A stretch of 64,000 bases of DNA from Oscillospiraceae bacterium. Lineage in GTDB: Bacteria; Bacillota; Clostridia; Oscillospirales; Oscillospiraceae. The stretch is from NCBI GenBank assembly GCA_015067845.1, contig SVLT01000005.1:1-64000 (forward strand). Reading direction: 5' to 3'. The translations under genes were made by a program, and so were the position numbers. Each line of letters opens with the position of its first letter. The first letter of the stretch is position 1. A model generated the notes under the pieces. That model searched no databases. It saw only the letters and a list, made by a program, of their open reading frames with translations, and was not told the DNA's origin. Shown here piece after piece: positions 31,815 through 40,671 of this stretch.

Positions 31815-34800
31815 TCAGCCCTGCTGACAACAATTTCTGTACCTTTCCAGAAATACCTTGGTCTGTTTCAGACTATCCACACCGCTGGCAAGTTTCAGAC
31901 GCAGCGTAGGCTGCTTGGCGGTTGCCACCAGCTGGATGCGCCGGGCATAGTCCTTGTCGTTGCAAATGCGGCCGATGCCGTCAAAATTCAGCTCAGTCAT
32001 GGTGATCAGAATTTCTCCTGCCTTCTGCCGGATGTCGCAAATATGGAGTTTTTGCGCTTCGGCACGGAGCAAGGCGATATCGATCAGGTTCAGCACGCCC
32101 TTGGGGGGATCGCCGTAGCGGTCAATGATCTCATCCAGCAGATCATCCGCATCTTCCTGAGAACGGATCGCCGCCATCCGGCGGTACAGGTCCATCCGTT
32201 CTTCGCCCCGGGCAACATAGTCCTGGCTGACGTTGGCGGTGACATTGAGGTCGGCGGTGCAGTCCGGTTCTTTCGGCTTTTCACCCTTTTCTTCCAAAAC
32301 CGCTTCATCCAGAAGCTTCAGGTACATATCGTAGCCAACGCTCATCATGTGTCCGGACTGCTCTGCGCCCAGCAGATTGCCCGCGCCGCGAATTTCCAAA
32401 TCACGCATGGCAATTTTGAAGCCGGAACCGAATTCCGCAAAATCCCGGATGGCGGATAGCCGCTTTTCCGCAACTTCCGTCAGATTTTTGTCCGGGCGGT
32501 AGGTGAAATAAGCGTAGGCGTGACGGGTAGAACGACCCACGCGGCCCCGTAACTGATGAAGCTGAGAAAGACCGAACCGGTCAGCGTTTTCGATGATCAG
32601 GGTGTTCACATTGGGAATGTCCAGGCCGGTCTCGATGATGGTGGTGCATACCAGTACCTGAATCTCACCCTCGGACATGGCGTGCATCACATCGCTCAGG
32701 GCGTCCTCGCCCATTTGCCCATGGGCAACGGCAACGGACAGTCCGGGAATCCGCTTTTGCAGCGCGGCGGCGCAACGGTCAATGGTCTCCACCCGGTTGT
32801 GCAGATAGTATACCTGTCCGCCCCGTTCTACCTCCTTGCGGATGGCATCGTCAATGATGGGGTTGCTATGCTCCATCACAAAGGTTTGGACGGGATAGCG
32901 GTCTGCCGGCGGCTCCTCAATGGTGGACATATCCCGGATGCCAGAGAGAGCCATATTCAGCGTCCGGGGGATGGGCGTTGCGGAGAGGGTCAGCACATCC
33001 ACGCCTTTGGAGATCTCTTTGAGGCGTTCCTTGTGGCTGACACCGAAGCGCTGTTCCTCGTCGATGATCAGCAGACCCAGATCCTTGTATTCAATGCTCT
33101 TTTGCAGCAGCTTGTGGGTGCCGATGATCAGATCCACACCGCCGCTGCGCAGATTGGCAATGGTTTTCTTCTGCTCCGTAGCGGTGCGGAAGCGGCTGAG
33201 TACGTCGATATTCACCGGGAAGCCCCGGAAACGGGCGATGGCGGTCTGATAATGCTGTTGTGCTAAGACGGTGGTTGGCACCAAAATGGCGGCCTGCTTG
33301 CCGTCCATGATGGCTTTCATCACCGCACGAAGGGCCACTTCCGTTTTGCCGAAGCCCACATCGCCGCACAGCAGGCGATCCATGGGAGTGGGGGATTCCA
33401 TATCCGCCTTGATGTCCGCGATACAGCGCAGCTGATCGTCGGTCTCCGGATAGGGGAAATTGTCTTCAAATTCCTGCTGCCAGGGAGAATCGGCGGAGAA
33501 AGGGTAGCCCTCCTGTCGCTTCCGGGCGGCATAAAGCTGAATCAGCTCCCCGGCCATATCCTTGGCGGCTTTCCGGGCCTTGGTCTTGGTTTTTTGCCAG
33601 GCATCCGAGCCGATCTTGTTCAGTCGTACCGTGGCATCCTCGCCGCCGGAACCGATATATTTGCTCACCAGATCCAACTGGGTGGCAGGGACAAACAGGG
33701 TGTCAGAGCCCTGATAGGCGATCTTGACGTAATCCTTGATCGCGCCGTCCACCTTGATCTGCTCCATGGCAACAAACCGGCCGATGCCGTAGTTTTCATG
33801 GACGACCAGATCGCCGGGGGTCAGGTCGGTGAAGGAGTTCAGCTTTTGCCGGTTGGTGGCGGCCTTTTTCGCCTTTTTCCGCGGCGCGGACTTGGCAATC
33901 AATTGGCCTTCGGTCAAAACAACGATCTTGGCATTGGGATACTCCATACCAAAGGGAAGCGTGCCTTCTGCAAGTAAAATCTGACCGGGTTTGGGCAGAG
34001 TTGTCAAAGGGATGCACAAAAATGCGGAAAGGCCACGATCACGCAGCTGTTCCTGCAACAGTTCCGCCCGGCGGCGAGTGCCGCAGAGCACTAGACTGGA
34101 AAACTCCATTTTCTGATAATGGGCAAGATCCGTTGCGGCAGTATCCAAACTGCCTCCGTAGCCGGGCAGTTGCTTGGCAGTCATGGGAAGCAGTTGTTTT
34201 GGCGGGTTCTCCTCAGGATAGGAAGTGCCGCCGAAAGCGTCAAAGTACACCGCTGTCCGTCCGGCAAGTTTGTCGCAAAAATCCTCCCATTGGCAGGCGT
34301 AATCGCACAGCTCTCCGGCTAATAATCCCCCTTGGAGCATGCCGTCCAGCTGCATACCCAGTTCGTCCATACGTGTACGGGCAGTGCGCTTCAAAGCGCT
34401 TTGGTCGCATAGCAGCACCACGGCATTTTCCGGGATATAGTCCAAGGCGGTTGCCATTTCCGGGTAGATCAGGGCCATATACCGATCAGATGCCGGATTT
34501 TGCACGCCGTTTTGATATTTTTCCAGATCCCGTTCCAGGGTTCTGATGAGATCCTCATTTGGATTCTTGCGCCGCTTTTGACGGGCAATCAAGTTACTCA
34601 AATCTTCACAAAGTCCGGAAAGTCCGCCGGGATGGAGTTTGGGTTGGGTCTCGCCCACAGGCAGGATAATAATGGAGCTGACGTTCTCCGTACGGCGCTG
34701 GGTGTCCGGGTCGAAATAACCCATGGTATCCAATTCTTCACCGAAGAACTCTGCCCGAACAGGCAAATCGGCGGCAGGGGAGAAGATATCGATAATGCCG

Positions 34801-35327
34801 CCACGGACGGCAAATTGACCCGGGCCTTCCACCATGCTGGTGCGGCTGTAACCTGCACCGGAGAGTTGGGCGGTCAAGCTGTCCAGATCGTATTCCTTGC
34901 CCGTTTCTAGGGTAAAAGCACATCCCGCCAGGGTAGCCGGGGGCATGGTGCGTTGGCTCAGAGCTTCCCAAGACATGATTTGCAAGGAAGTCATGCCATT
35001 TATCAGCTCATAGAACTGGCGCAGACGTTTTTGCTCCCAGGCGCGGCTGACCACCGCGGTGTCATAAAGGGTCAGATCCCGGGAGGGGAGGACGGGCGGC
35101 GTGATGCCCAGAAATGCTTTCAGCTCCTCCTGCAACCGCTTTGCCGCCATGTCATCCTGGCAGATGACCACGATGGGAGCAGAGGTATCGGCGTGCAGCG
35201 CCGCGATCATGTGACTGCGGTTCATCTGGCCGATGCCTGTAACGGCGGCGCTTTCCCCATGGGAAACGCTGTCCAGCAGCATGCCGTATTCCGGTATGGA
35301 TTTTAGCAAAGAAAGTAGCTTTTCCAT
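31815..35327 (-). CDS. mfd: Transcription-repair coupling factor
   Basis: DNA translocase of 1170 residues that removes stalled RNA polymerase and recruits UvrA. The start at 35327 has GGAGG upstream; a longer in-frame extension is rejected. In order: a UvrB-like N-terminal module (GIGQMNRSH onward), the RNA-polymerase-interacting CarD-like domain (PGDLVVHENYGIGRF near 505), helicase motif I GDVGFGKTEVA near 660, DEEQRFG near 760, and TRG/motif VI GRVGRSTRHAYAYF. The C-terminal autoinhibitory TRCF domain is last. Last gene of a prs-pth-mfd unit. Confidence 0.97.
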   Translation of the reverse strand: MEKLLSLLKSIPEYGMLLDSVSHGESAAVTGIGQMNRSHMIAALHADTSAPIVVICQDDMAAKRLQEELKAFLGITPPVLPSRDLTLYDTAVVSRAWEQKRLRQFYELINGMTSLQIMSWEALSQRTMPPATLAGCAFTLETGKEYDLDSLTAQLSGAGYSRTSMVEGPGQFAVRGGIIDIFSPAADLPVRAEFFGEELDTMGYFDPDTQRRTENVSSIIILPVGETQPKLHPGGLSGLCEDLSNLIARQKRRKNPNEDLIRTLERDLEKYQNGVQNPASDRYMALIYPEMATALDYIPENAVVLLCDQSALKRTARTRMDELGMQLDGMLQGGLLAGELCDYACQWEDFCDKLAGRTAVYFDAFGGTSYPEENPPKQLLPMTAKQLPGYGGSLDTAATDLAHYQKMEFSSLVLCGTRRRAELLQEQLRDRGLSAFLCIPLTTLPKPGQILLAEGTLPFGMEYPNAKIVVLTEGQLIAKSAPRKKAKKAATNRQKLNSFTDLTPGDLVVHENYGIGRFVAMEQIKVDGAIKDYVKIAYQGSDTLFVPATQLDLVSKYIGSGGEDATVRLNKIGSDAWQKTKTKARKAAKDMAGELIQLYAARKRQEGYPFSADSPWQQEFEDNFPYPETDDQLRCIADIKADMESPTPMDRLLCGDVGFGKTEVALRAVMKAIMDGKQAAILVPTTVLAQQHYQTAIARFRGFPVNIDVLSRFRTATEQKKTIANLRSGGVDLIIGTHKLLQKSIEYKDLGLLIIDEEQRFGVSHKERLKEISKGVDVLTLSATPIPRTLNMALSGIRDMSTIEEPPADRYPVQTFVMEHSNPIIDDAIRKEVERGGQVYYLHNRVETIDRCAAALQKRIPGLSVAVAHGQMGEDALSDVMHAMSEGEIQVLVCTTIIETGLDIPNVNTLIIENADRFGLSQLHQLRGRVGRSTRHAYAYFTYRPDKNLTEVAEKRLSAIRDFAEFGSGFKIAMRDLEIRGAGNLLGAEQSGHMMSVGYDMYLKLLDEAVLEEKGEKPKEPDCTADLNVTANVSQDYVARGEERMDLYRRMAAIRSQEDADDLLDEIIDRYGDPPKGVLNLIDIALLRAEAQKLHICDIRQKAGEILITMTELNFDGIGRICNDKDYARRIQLVATAKQPTLRLKLASGVDSLKQTKVFLERYRNCCQQG

Positions 35328-35350
35328 AACTTTTCCTCCACGTAACAATG

Positions 35351-35379
35351 CGGAAAGGGGGAAAATACCCCCCTTTCCG
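35351..35379 (-). other. Hairpin between pth and mfd
   Basis: An 11-bp stem (35351-35361 with 35369-35379) has no T run on either side. It sits in the pth-mfd gap upstream of the mfd ribosome site and may slow polymerase or stabilise the pth message rather than terminate. Confidence 0.55.
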
Positions 35380-35396
35380 TGGTGTTTTGACAATTT

Positions 35397-35990
35397 TTAC
35401 GGGTGAGACCCATTGTAGCGGTTGGCGGCCTCGTAAATGCCTTTATCGATGATGCACAACGCGGCATCTGCGGCTCGCTCCAAAGCGGAGACCAGCGCTT
35501 TTTCCTCCGAGGCGCTCATGGAAGACAGCACCCAGTCCGCAAGATCCTGCTCGGCGTGTGCCTTGGCACCCACACCGATCTTCACCCGGGGAAATTCTTG
35601 ACTTCCCAGCTGAGCAATGATGGACTTGATGCCGTTGTGGCCGCCGGCAGAGCCATCCGGTCGAATGCGCAAACGACCGGGTTCCAAAGAAATATCATCG
35701 AACAGGACGATGATCCGCTGGGGCGGAATGCGAAAATATGCAGACAGCTGCAATACGGACAAACCGGAAGAATTCATATAGGTCATGGGTTTCAGCAGAT
35801 ACAGCTTTCCGCCGGCATATTTCGCCTGACCGTAAAGACCCTGAAATTTGGCCTTATCGATCTTACAGCCCAATTTTCCTGCCAACAGGTCAATGGCACG
35901 CCAACCGGCATTGTGCCGGGTCTTTTCATATTCCTTACCGGGATTGCCCAGACCGACGATCAGCCAGTCCTCACTTTTTTTACCGAACAT
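35397..35990 (-). CDS. pth: Peptidyl-tRNA hydrolase
   Basis: Enzyme of 197 residues that frees tRNA from peptidyl-tRNA released by stalled ribosomes. Catalytic His26 is in KTRHNAGW. Substrate residues lie in YMNSSG near 72, DDISLEPG near 98, and GGHNGIKSI near 120. Length is normal. It starts 2 bases after the prs stop, with a weak GAG site, so translation is probably coupled to prs. Confidence 0.96.
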   Translation of the reverse strand: MFGKKSEDWLIVGLGNPGKEYEKTRHNAGWRAIDLLAGKLGCKIDKAKFQGLYGQAKYAGGKLYLLKPMTYMNSSGLSVLQLSAYFRIPPQRIIVLFDDISLEPGRLRIRPDGSAGGHNGIKSIIAQLGSQEFPRVKIGVGAKAHAEQDLADWVLSSMSASEEKALVSALERAADAALCIIDKGIYEAANRYNGSHP

Positions 35991-35992
35991 AC

Positions 35993-36958
35993 TCAGAACA
36001 GATCCGCAATGGATGTACCGCCATGGACGTGGTCAATGGCGTGGGCGAAAACAGGGGCGACATCCAAATAAACCAATTTATTGCTGGGAGTATTGCCGAC
36101 CTGAGGAATGGTGTTCAGGAAGACCATTTCCTTGATGGGGCTTTCTTCAATGCGCTCATAGGCAGGGCCGGAGAGCACACCGTGGGTTGCACAGGCATAA
36201 ACTTCCTTGGCACCACCGACTTCCATCAGCGCCTTGGCGGCGTTGCACAGAGAACCGGCAGTGTCCACCAGATCATCGTACAGAATGCAGGTCTTGCCCT
36301 TGACATCGCCGATGATGTTCATAACCTCGGACACATTGGCTTTGGGACGGCGTTTGTCCACGATGGCCAGACCCATGTGCAGCTTCTTGGCGAAGGTACG
36401 GGCACGGCCTACGGAGCCTACATCGGGAGAAACGACTACGAAATCATCGTAATTGTTGGTCTCCTCGGGGAATTTTTCGGTAAAGTAATTGCAGAAAGTG
36501 GGATTTCCCAAAAGATGATCCACAGGGATGTCGAAGAAACCCTGGATCTGTGCGGCATGGAGATCCATGGTCAGCACCCGGTCAGCACCGGCGGCAGTGA
36601 TCATGTTGGCCACCAGCTTGGCAGAGATGGGGTCGCGGCTCTTGGCCTTGCGATCCTGACGGGCATAGCCAAAATAGGGGATGACGGCGGTGATCCGGCC
36701 TGCGGATGCACGGCGGCAGGCGTCGATCATGACCAGCAGCTCCATAAGGTGATCATTGACAGGCTTGCAGGTAGACTGGACCAGGAACACATCCGCGCCG
36801 CGGACCGTCTCGTTCAGGCTGACAGATGCTTCGCCGTCAGCAAAGGTTTTGACCTCGCTGTTGCCCAGGTCGATGCCAAAATGCTTGCAGATGGTTTTGG
36901 CGAATTCGGGATTGGAATTGCCGCAGAAGACCTTAATGTTTTCTCCATACGCGATCAT
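35993..36958 (-). CDS. prs: Ribose-phosphate pyrophosphokinase
   Basis: Makes PRPP from ribose 5-phosphate and ATP for nucleotide, His and Trp synthesis. The protein has 321 residues from 36958, where GAGGT gives good spacing; the longer in-frame reading crosses the promoter. Motifs: ADGEASVSL near 37, the ATP-binding flexible loop YARQDRKAKSRDPIS near 105, and the PRPP signature DDLVDTAGSL near 228. The gene order prs-pth-mfd is a common Firmicutes arrangement. Confidence 0.95.
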   Translation of the reverse strand: MIAYGENIKVFCGNSNPEFAKTICKHFGIDLGNSEVKTFADGEASVSLNETVRGADVFLVQSTCKPVNDHLMELLVMIDACRRASAGRITAVIPYFGYARQDRKAKSRDPISAKLVANMITAAGADRVLTMDLHAAQIQGFFDIPVDHLLGNPTFCNYFTEKFPEETNNYDDFVVVSPDVGSVGRARTFAKKLHMGLAIVDKRRPKANVSEVMNIIGDVKGKTCILYDDLVDTAGSLCNAAKALMEVGGAKEVYACATHGVLSGPAYERIEESPIKEMVFLNTIPQVGNTPSNKLVYLDVAPVFAHAIDHVHGGTSIADLF

Positions 36959-37011
36959 CAAGAAGTACCTCACTTTATTCTTTATCTGTTGCGTGGGACA
37001 TAACATAGTTA

Positions 37012-37020
37012 TTATAGCAT
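37012..37020 (-). promoter_or_regulatory. prs promoter, extended -10
   Basis: The minus strand reads TGCTATAAT (37020-37012). A -35 is not clear. Confidence 0.6.
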
Positions 37021-37121
37021 TGTATACAGAAAAAAAGCAACTGCTTTTCATGAAAAATACATCCAATTATTGCGAAAAAATTTGTAAAATTTTGGGTAAA
37101 CTTCATGGCTGGGGTGGGGGA

Positions 37122-37150
37122 TTGCAAAAAACGGACATCTATGATAAAAT
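37122..37150 (+). promoter_or_regulatory. Promoter of the 37181 membrane protein gene
   Basis: TTGCAA (37122-37127), a 17-base spacer, TAAAAT (37145-37150) with an upstream TG (extended -10). Confidence 0.75.
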
Positions 37151-37180
37151 TACTCTATTCAAAAAAGGAGGCGGATGAAT

Positions 37181-37885
37181 ATGCCGGATGTACAGGAGCT
37201 TCTTACAGATTTGGTGAGTGGTTTGGAGGATGTAGCATACACCTTTAACTTTGCTACCAGCGGATTGGGCGTTTTGGTATTTATTTTGCAGGCGCTGGCG
37301 CTATACACCATAGCTAAGCGCAGAGCAATCAAAAAACCGTGGCTGGCCTGGATCCCTGTGGTCAATGTGTGGATTTTGGGCTCTGTTTCCGACCAGTATC
37401 AGTATGTGGTCAAGCGGCAGGTGAAGAACAAGCGCAAGGTGCTGCTGGGACTGAACATCGCCATGGCAGTGACTTCATTCATCGTTTTGATCACGGTGGC
37501 GGGGATGTTCTTTTCCCTTTTGTTCAGCACAATGAATATATCTGATATATTTACAACATTCTCCGAAGAGACCGTGGAAATACTGATCAGTAACCTGATA
37601 TATTATGTAGGGACGAATTCTGGGTTGTTGATCCTTCTGTCGGTTCTGGCTACATTGCTGAGCGTTCTGGCCATTATTCAGGCGGTATTTTTCCTGATGG
37701 CTCTGTATGATATATACCGTTCCTGCGATCCTAAGAACTGTACACTGTATTTTGTACTGAGCCTGTTTGGCAATATTGCAGTGGAAGGTGCATACTCCAT
37801 CTTTTTGGTGCTGTGCAAGGATAAGGATTTGGGCATGCCCCCTCGGAAAGAGACTGTCACCATATCGGAAAATACGGAAGAATAA
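37181..37885 (+). CDS. Uncharacterised four-TM membrane protein
   Basis: Protein of 234 residues. The ATG at 37181 has AGGAGG 9 bases upstream; the ATG at 37175 is too close. Hydrophobic segments are near 31-48 and 57-72 (the second with the PWLAWIPVVNVWILG pattern), 90-115, and 145-180, with another near 195-215. The KKPWLAWIPVVN motif is shared by a group of small clostridial membrane proteins of unknown function. The C-terminus is charged and cytoplasmic. Monocistronic, with its own promoter and terminator. Confidence 0.7.
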   Translation: MPDVQELLTDLVSGLEDVAYTFNFATSGLGVLVFILQALALYTIAKRRAIKKPWLAWIPVVNVWILGSVSDQYQYVVKRQVKNKRKVLLGLNIAMAVTSFIVLITVAGMFFSLLFSTMNISDIFTTFSEETVEILISNLIYYVGTNSGLLILLSVLATLLSVLAIIQAVFFLMALYDIYRSCDPKNCTLYFVLSLFGNIAVEGAYSIFLVLCKDKDLGMPPRKETVTISENTEE

Positions 37886-37888
37886 GCA

Positions 37889-37919
37889 TAAAACCCACTG
37901 CATTGCAGTGGGTTTTTCC
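37889..37919 (+). terminator. Terminator of the membrane protein gene
   Basis: An 11-bp stem (37891-37901 with 37905-37915) is followed by TTTTTCC. Confidence 0.9.
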
Positions 37920-37929
37920 TATTTTTGGG

Positions 37930-37958
37930 TTGAAAATCCTATAAAATTGTGCTATACT
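37930..37958 (+). promoter_or_regulatory. veg promoter
   Basis: TTGAAA (37930-37935), a 17-base spacer, TATACT (37953-37958). Confidence 0.85.
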
Positions 37959-37964
37959 GTCTGT

Positions 37965-38108
37965 GTAGAAATTTCTACCACGGGAGCGACATAGCCTATC
38001 TGTCACCACGGCAGCCGGGGGCAGATAAACGATTCGTTTCGCTTGATCCTCTCTGTAACAGGCTCAGTTATCCTGCCCGGATCACGCAGCCAACGAGGAG
38101 GAAAAGCT
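37965..38108 (+). promoter_or_regulatory. Long structured 5' leader of veg
   Basis: The leader is about 145 bases from the expected start of transcription to the ATG. It begins with the perfect palindrome GTAGAAATTTCTAC (37965-37978). Farther on, CCGGGGGCAGATAA can pair with TTATCCTGCCCGG about 50 bases later, enclosing smaller stems. It ends in GAGGAGG. It matches no riboswitch class I can recognise. Confidence 0.45.
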
Positions 38109-38363
38109 ATGGAACGAACCATCGAAACCATCAAAAGGGATATTGGACGGTTATTTAAAACCGATCCCCATATCCATGTAAACGTAACTATGCGCCATCC
38201 GAAGGTGAGTGTGCGCAATGAACCGGCACAGATCATTGGAATGTATCCCAACTTCTTTCAGATAGAGGAGAGGGGAAACGGCTATACCAGACGGCACACA
38301 TTGCAGTACAACGATGTGCTCATGGGCCGTGTGGAGATTTTGGAGCTGGCGCAAAAGGAATAA
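38109..38363 (+). CDS. veg: Veg family protein
   Basis: Protein of 84 residues starting MERTIETIKRDIG, with AGGAGG upstream. Veg is a small, beta-rich, abundant Firmicutes protein; in Bacillus it affects biofilm formation and spore traits, by a mechanism not fully resolved. Conserved pieces here are IKRDIGRLFKT and VTMRHPKVSVRNE. Length matches the family. It stands alone between a promoter and a terminator. Confidence 0.88.
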   Translation: MERTIETIKRDIGRLFKTDPHIHVNVTMRHPKVSVRNEPAQIIGMYPNFFQIEERGNGYTRRHTLQYNDVLMGRVEILELAQKE

Positions 38364-38368
38364 ACAGT

Positions 38369-38398
38369 AAAAGGCACCCCGGCGGGGTGCCTTTTCAT
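38369..38398. terminator. Bidirectional terminator, veg / nagA
   Basis: A 12-bp stem (38369-38380 with 38384-38395) has flanking A and T runs between converging genes. Confidence 0.9.
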
Positions 38399-39544
38399 TT
38401 AGATTACCTGATTGCCCATCACGAAGACAGACTTGATATTTACATCATCATCAAAGGCGACGATGTCTGCGTCCTTACCGGCGGCAAGAACGCCCTTGTT
38501 CAGGTTCATGATCTCAGCGGGGACGGCAGTCATCATATGTACTGCGTCCGTCAGGGAGATGCCTGCCTTCTGCATGACGGTTCTGACCAAAACATCCGTG
38601 GTAGCGATGGAGCCTGCAAACGCGCTGCGGTCAGCCAGCTTACAGACACCGTCCTCGATAATGAAGGGCGTGTCCACCATCATGCCGCTCTTTGCTGCTG
38701 TGCCTGCAACGGGCAGACTGTCGGTGACCATAGCCAGCCGGTCAACGCCCTTGATCTTGACGATCAGACGGATCAGCTCCGGAGGAAGATGACAGCCATC
38801 GGCAATGATCTCTGCGTACAGGTCATCATGAAGCATGGCGGTTTCCAGCACGCCCAGCTGACGGAAGCCCTGCTTCCGGGTGATGGTGGAGGTGCAGGAA
38901 TACAGGTGCGTTATTGCATTGAGTCCGTTTTCCATAGCCACCTTCATGTCATCATAAATGGCATTGGTATGTCCGGCGGTGGGGTTGATTCCGTGCTCAT
39001 GCAGATAGCGGCAGAATGTGCCCTCCGGATCGTTTTCCGGTGCGTAAGACCAGCGGGCAATGGCATGACCATGAGATTCGATCAAAGACTCGTAATCTTC
39101 CTTTACGGGAGGCGTGATATGATCGGTGCTCTGTGCGCCGCATTGTGCCTTGGACAGGTAGGGACCTTCCATGTGCGCGCCCAGAACATTGCTTTTCAGC
39201 TCAGGATCCTGCATAGCCTCGGCTACGCCCTCTACTGCGTGACGCATTTTGGGGAAGGGGGCAGCAGAAAGAGTGGGGCAAATGGAAGTAGTGCCGTGGG
39301 TCAGGTGGAAATTGCAGCCCTTGATCACATCTTCCTTGCCGTTGATGAAGTCATAGCCTGCGCCGCCGTGGGTGTGCAGATCGATAAAGCCGGGGGAGAC
39401 ATAGTAACCGGTCAGATCCACCTCTTTGTCAAAGGGCAGCTCCTGGGCGGATACTTCGGTAATGGTTGCATCATTCATGTAAACATAGCCGGAGACGATG
39501 GACTTGCCGGCGATGATCCGATCGCTTTTGATCCGTGTAATCAT
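38399..39544 (-). CDS. nagA: N-acetylglucosamine-6-phosphate deacetylase
   Basis: Amidohydrolase-superfamily enzyme of 381 residues that removes acetate from GlcNAc-6-P. Metal motifs: HTHGGAG near 56, the EGPYLS glutamate near 126, GHTNA near 193, and the catalytic Asp in TDSLP near 270. AAGGGAG precedes the start. It lies 19 bases downstream of a Gfo/Idh oxidoreductase on the same strand, so the pair probably processes an amino sugar. No nagB lies nearby. Confidence 0.93.
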   Translation of the reverse strand: MITRIKSDRIIAGKSIVSGYVYMNDATITEVSAQELPFDKEVDLTGYYVSPGFIDLHTHGGAGYDFINGKEDVIKGCNFHLTHGTTSICPTLSAAPFPKMRHAVEGVAEAMQDPELKSNVLGAHMEGPYLSKAQCGAQSTDHITPPVKEDYESLIESHGHAIARWSYAPENDPEGTFCRYLHEHGINPTAGHTNAIYDDMKVAMENGLNAITHLYSCTSTITRKQGFRQLGVLETAMLHDDLYAEIIADGCHLPPELIRLIVKIKGVDRLAMVTDSLPVAGTAAKSGMMVDTPFIIEDGVCKLADRSAFAGSIATTDVLVRTVMQKAGISLTDAVHMMTAVPAEIMNLNKGVLAAGKDADIVAFDDDVNIKSVFVMGNQVI

Positions 39545-39563
39545 AATGCTTCTCCCTTCGCCT

Positions 39564-40529
39564 TTACTCAGCAGCCTTCTGAATGGTCAGTACCTGACGC
39601 TGAGATTTCAGAACATCCTCTGTGGTGAAAATGGTGGGCTCACCGTTGATCATTTTGGCGACGTCATCAAAATAGTTACAGGCGAGGGGGCCGCACTCGA
39701 AGGTCTCGCAGACACCGTCCTTATACAGGCAGGTCTTGTTTTCCGCCAGATTGAAGTGGATCATGCCGTTCAGACCCCAGAAGTAGAAGTCCCAGTAAGT
39801 GGGCAGAGTACCCTTGAAGCTGGGGGCAGCATAGGAAACGTCAGCATTCAGAGTCATGCCTTCCAGATCAGCCACGAACTGGCCGCAATCCTTGAAGGAA
39901 GGAACCTGAACAGCGTATGCGTTCCAGGTCTTGGCGTAGTTGACGCCGGTGAGATTCTTGCCGGTGATGTAGCGAACCAGATCCACGCCGTGGATGGCGA
40001 TGTCATTGATGGTGCCACCGTGCTTGCCGTCCTCAAAATACCAGTTGGGACGGGTACCGTAGCTCAGGCAGTGCTGGCCGGTGAAGGTAGCGATCTTCAC
40101 ATCGCCGATCACACCGCTTGCCACCAGTTCTTTGGCCTTGGCGACCTGCTCCATGTACCGCAGGTCCAGCATGCAGCAAACCTGCAAACCGGTCTCCTTG
40201 GTCAGGCGCTCGATCTCGTCCAGCTCGGAAAGATCGGTGCAAACGGGCTTGTCGCAGATGACATGCTTGCCGTTTTTCAGGGCTTCGATGACCAGCTGGC
40301 CGCGCTTGGCATAGTAGTCACCGATGGCGACCACTTCCACAGCAGGATCAGCCAGCAGTGCGGCGTAATCTGCGTAGCAGAAGTTGGCGTTCAGAGACTG
40401 AACAGTTGCGTTCCGGGTAGCCTCGTCCTCTTCCCAGCAGCCTACAACGGTAACATCAGATCTTGTCTGTGCGGTTTCGTACAGAGAAACAATGTGACTG
40501 TGACGGAAACCTGCAAAAGCAATGCGCAT
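39564..40529 (-). CDS. Gfo/Idh/MocA family oxidoreductase
   Basis: NAD(P)-dependent sugar dehydrogenase-like protein of 321 residues. The N-terminal Rossmann fold opens AFAGFRHSHIVSLY, so the usual GxGxxG is reduced. The family motif CDKPVCTDLSE is near residue 93, with the conserved Lys. The C-terminal beta-sheet domain includes GGTINDIAIHGVDLVRY. Substrate unknown; the neighbouring nagA suggests an amino-sugar phosphate or glycoside. GAGGAT precedes the start. Confidence 0.88.
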   Translation of the reverse strand: MRIAFAGFRHSHIVSLYETAQTRSDVTVVGCWEEDEATRNATVQSLNANFCYADYAALLADPAVEVVAIGDYYAKRGQLVIEALKNGKHVICDKPVCTDLSELDEIERLTKETGLQVCCMLDLRYMEQVAKAKELVASGVIGDVKIATFTGQHCLSYGTRPNWYFEDGKHGGTINDIAIHGVDLVRYITGKNLTGVNYAKTWNAYAVQVPSFKDCGQFVADLEGMTLNADVSYAAPSFKGTLPTYWDFYFWGLNGMIHFNLAENKTCLYKDGVCETFECGPLACNYFDDVAKMINGEPTIFTTEDVLKSQRQVLTIQKAAE

Positions 40530-40573
40530 AATGATATCCTCACTTTCGTGTGTTAATGTTTTTTACGCCTTCA

Positions 40574-40602
40574 ACTATAAAACATTTTTTTTGCTATGTA
40601 AA
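40574..40602 (-). promoter_or_regulatory. Promoter of the Gfo/Idh-nagA operon
   Basis: The minus strand reads TTTACA (40602-40597), 17 bases, TATAGT (40579-40574). The divergent AraC promoter lies 22 bases away, so the regulator can act on both. Confidence 0.75.
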
Positions 40603-40623
40603 TAGCCAATTGTTAAAAAAAGA

Positions 40624-40652
40624 TTGCAAATAATACACTTTTGTGCTATAAC
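40624..40652 (+). promoter_or_regulatory. Promoter of the AraC-type regulator
   Basis: TTGCAA (40624-40629), a 17-base spacer, TATAAC (40647-40652), 20 bases before the ATG. Confidence 0.75.
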
Positions 40653-40671
40653 AGCGAAAAGGGGTGGTTTT

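Noticed and set aside
37965-38108. TPP or other known riboswitch in the veg leader
   Set aside because: The conserved cores of the classes I know are not present, and veg is not a typical target.
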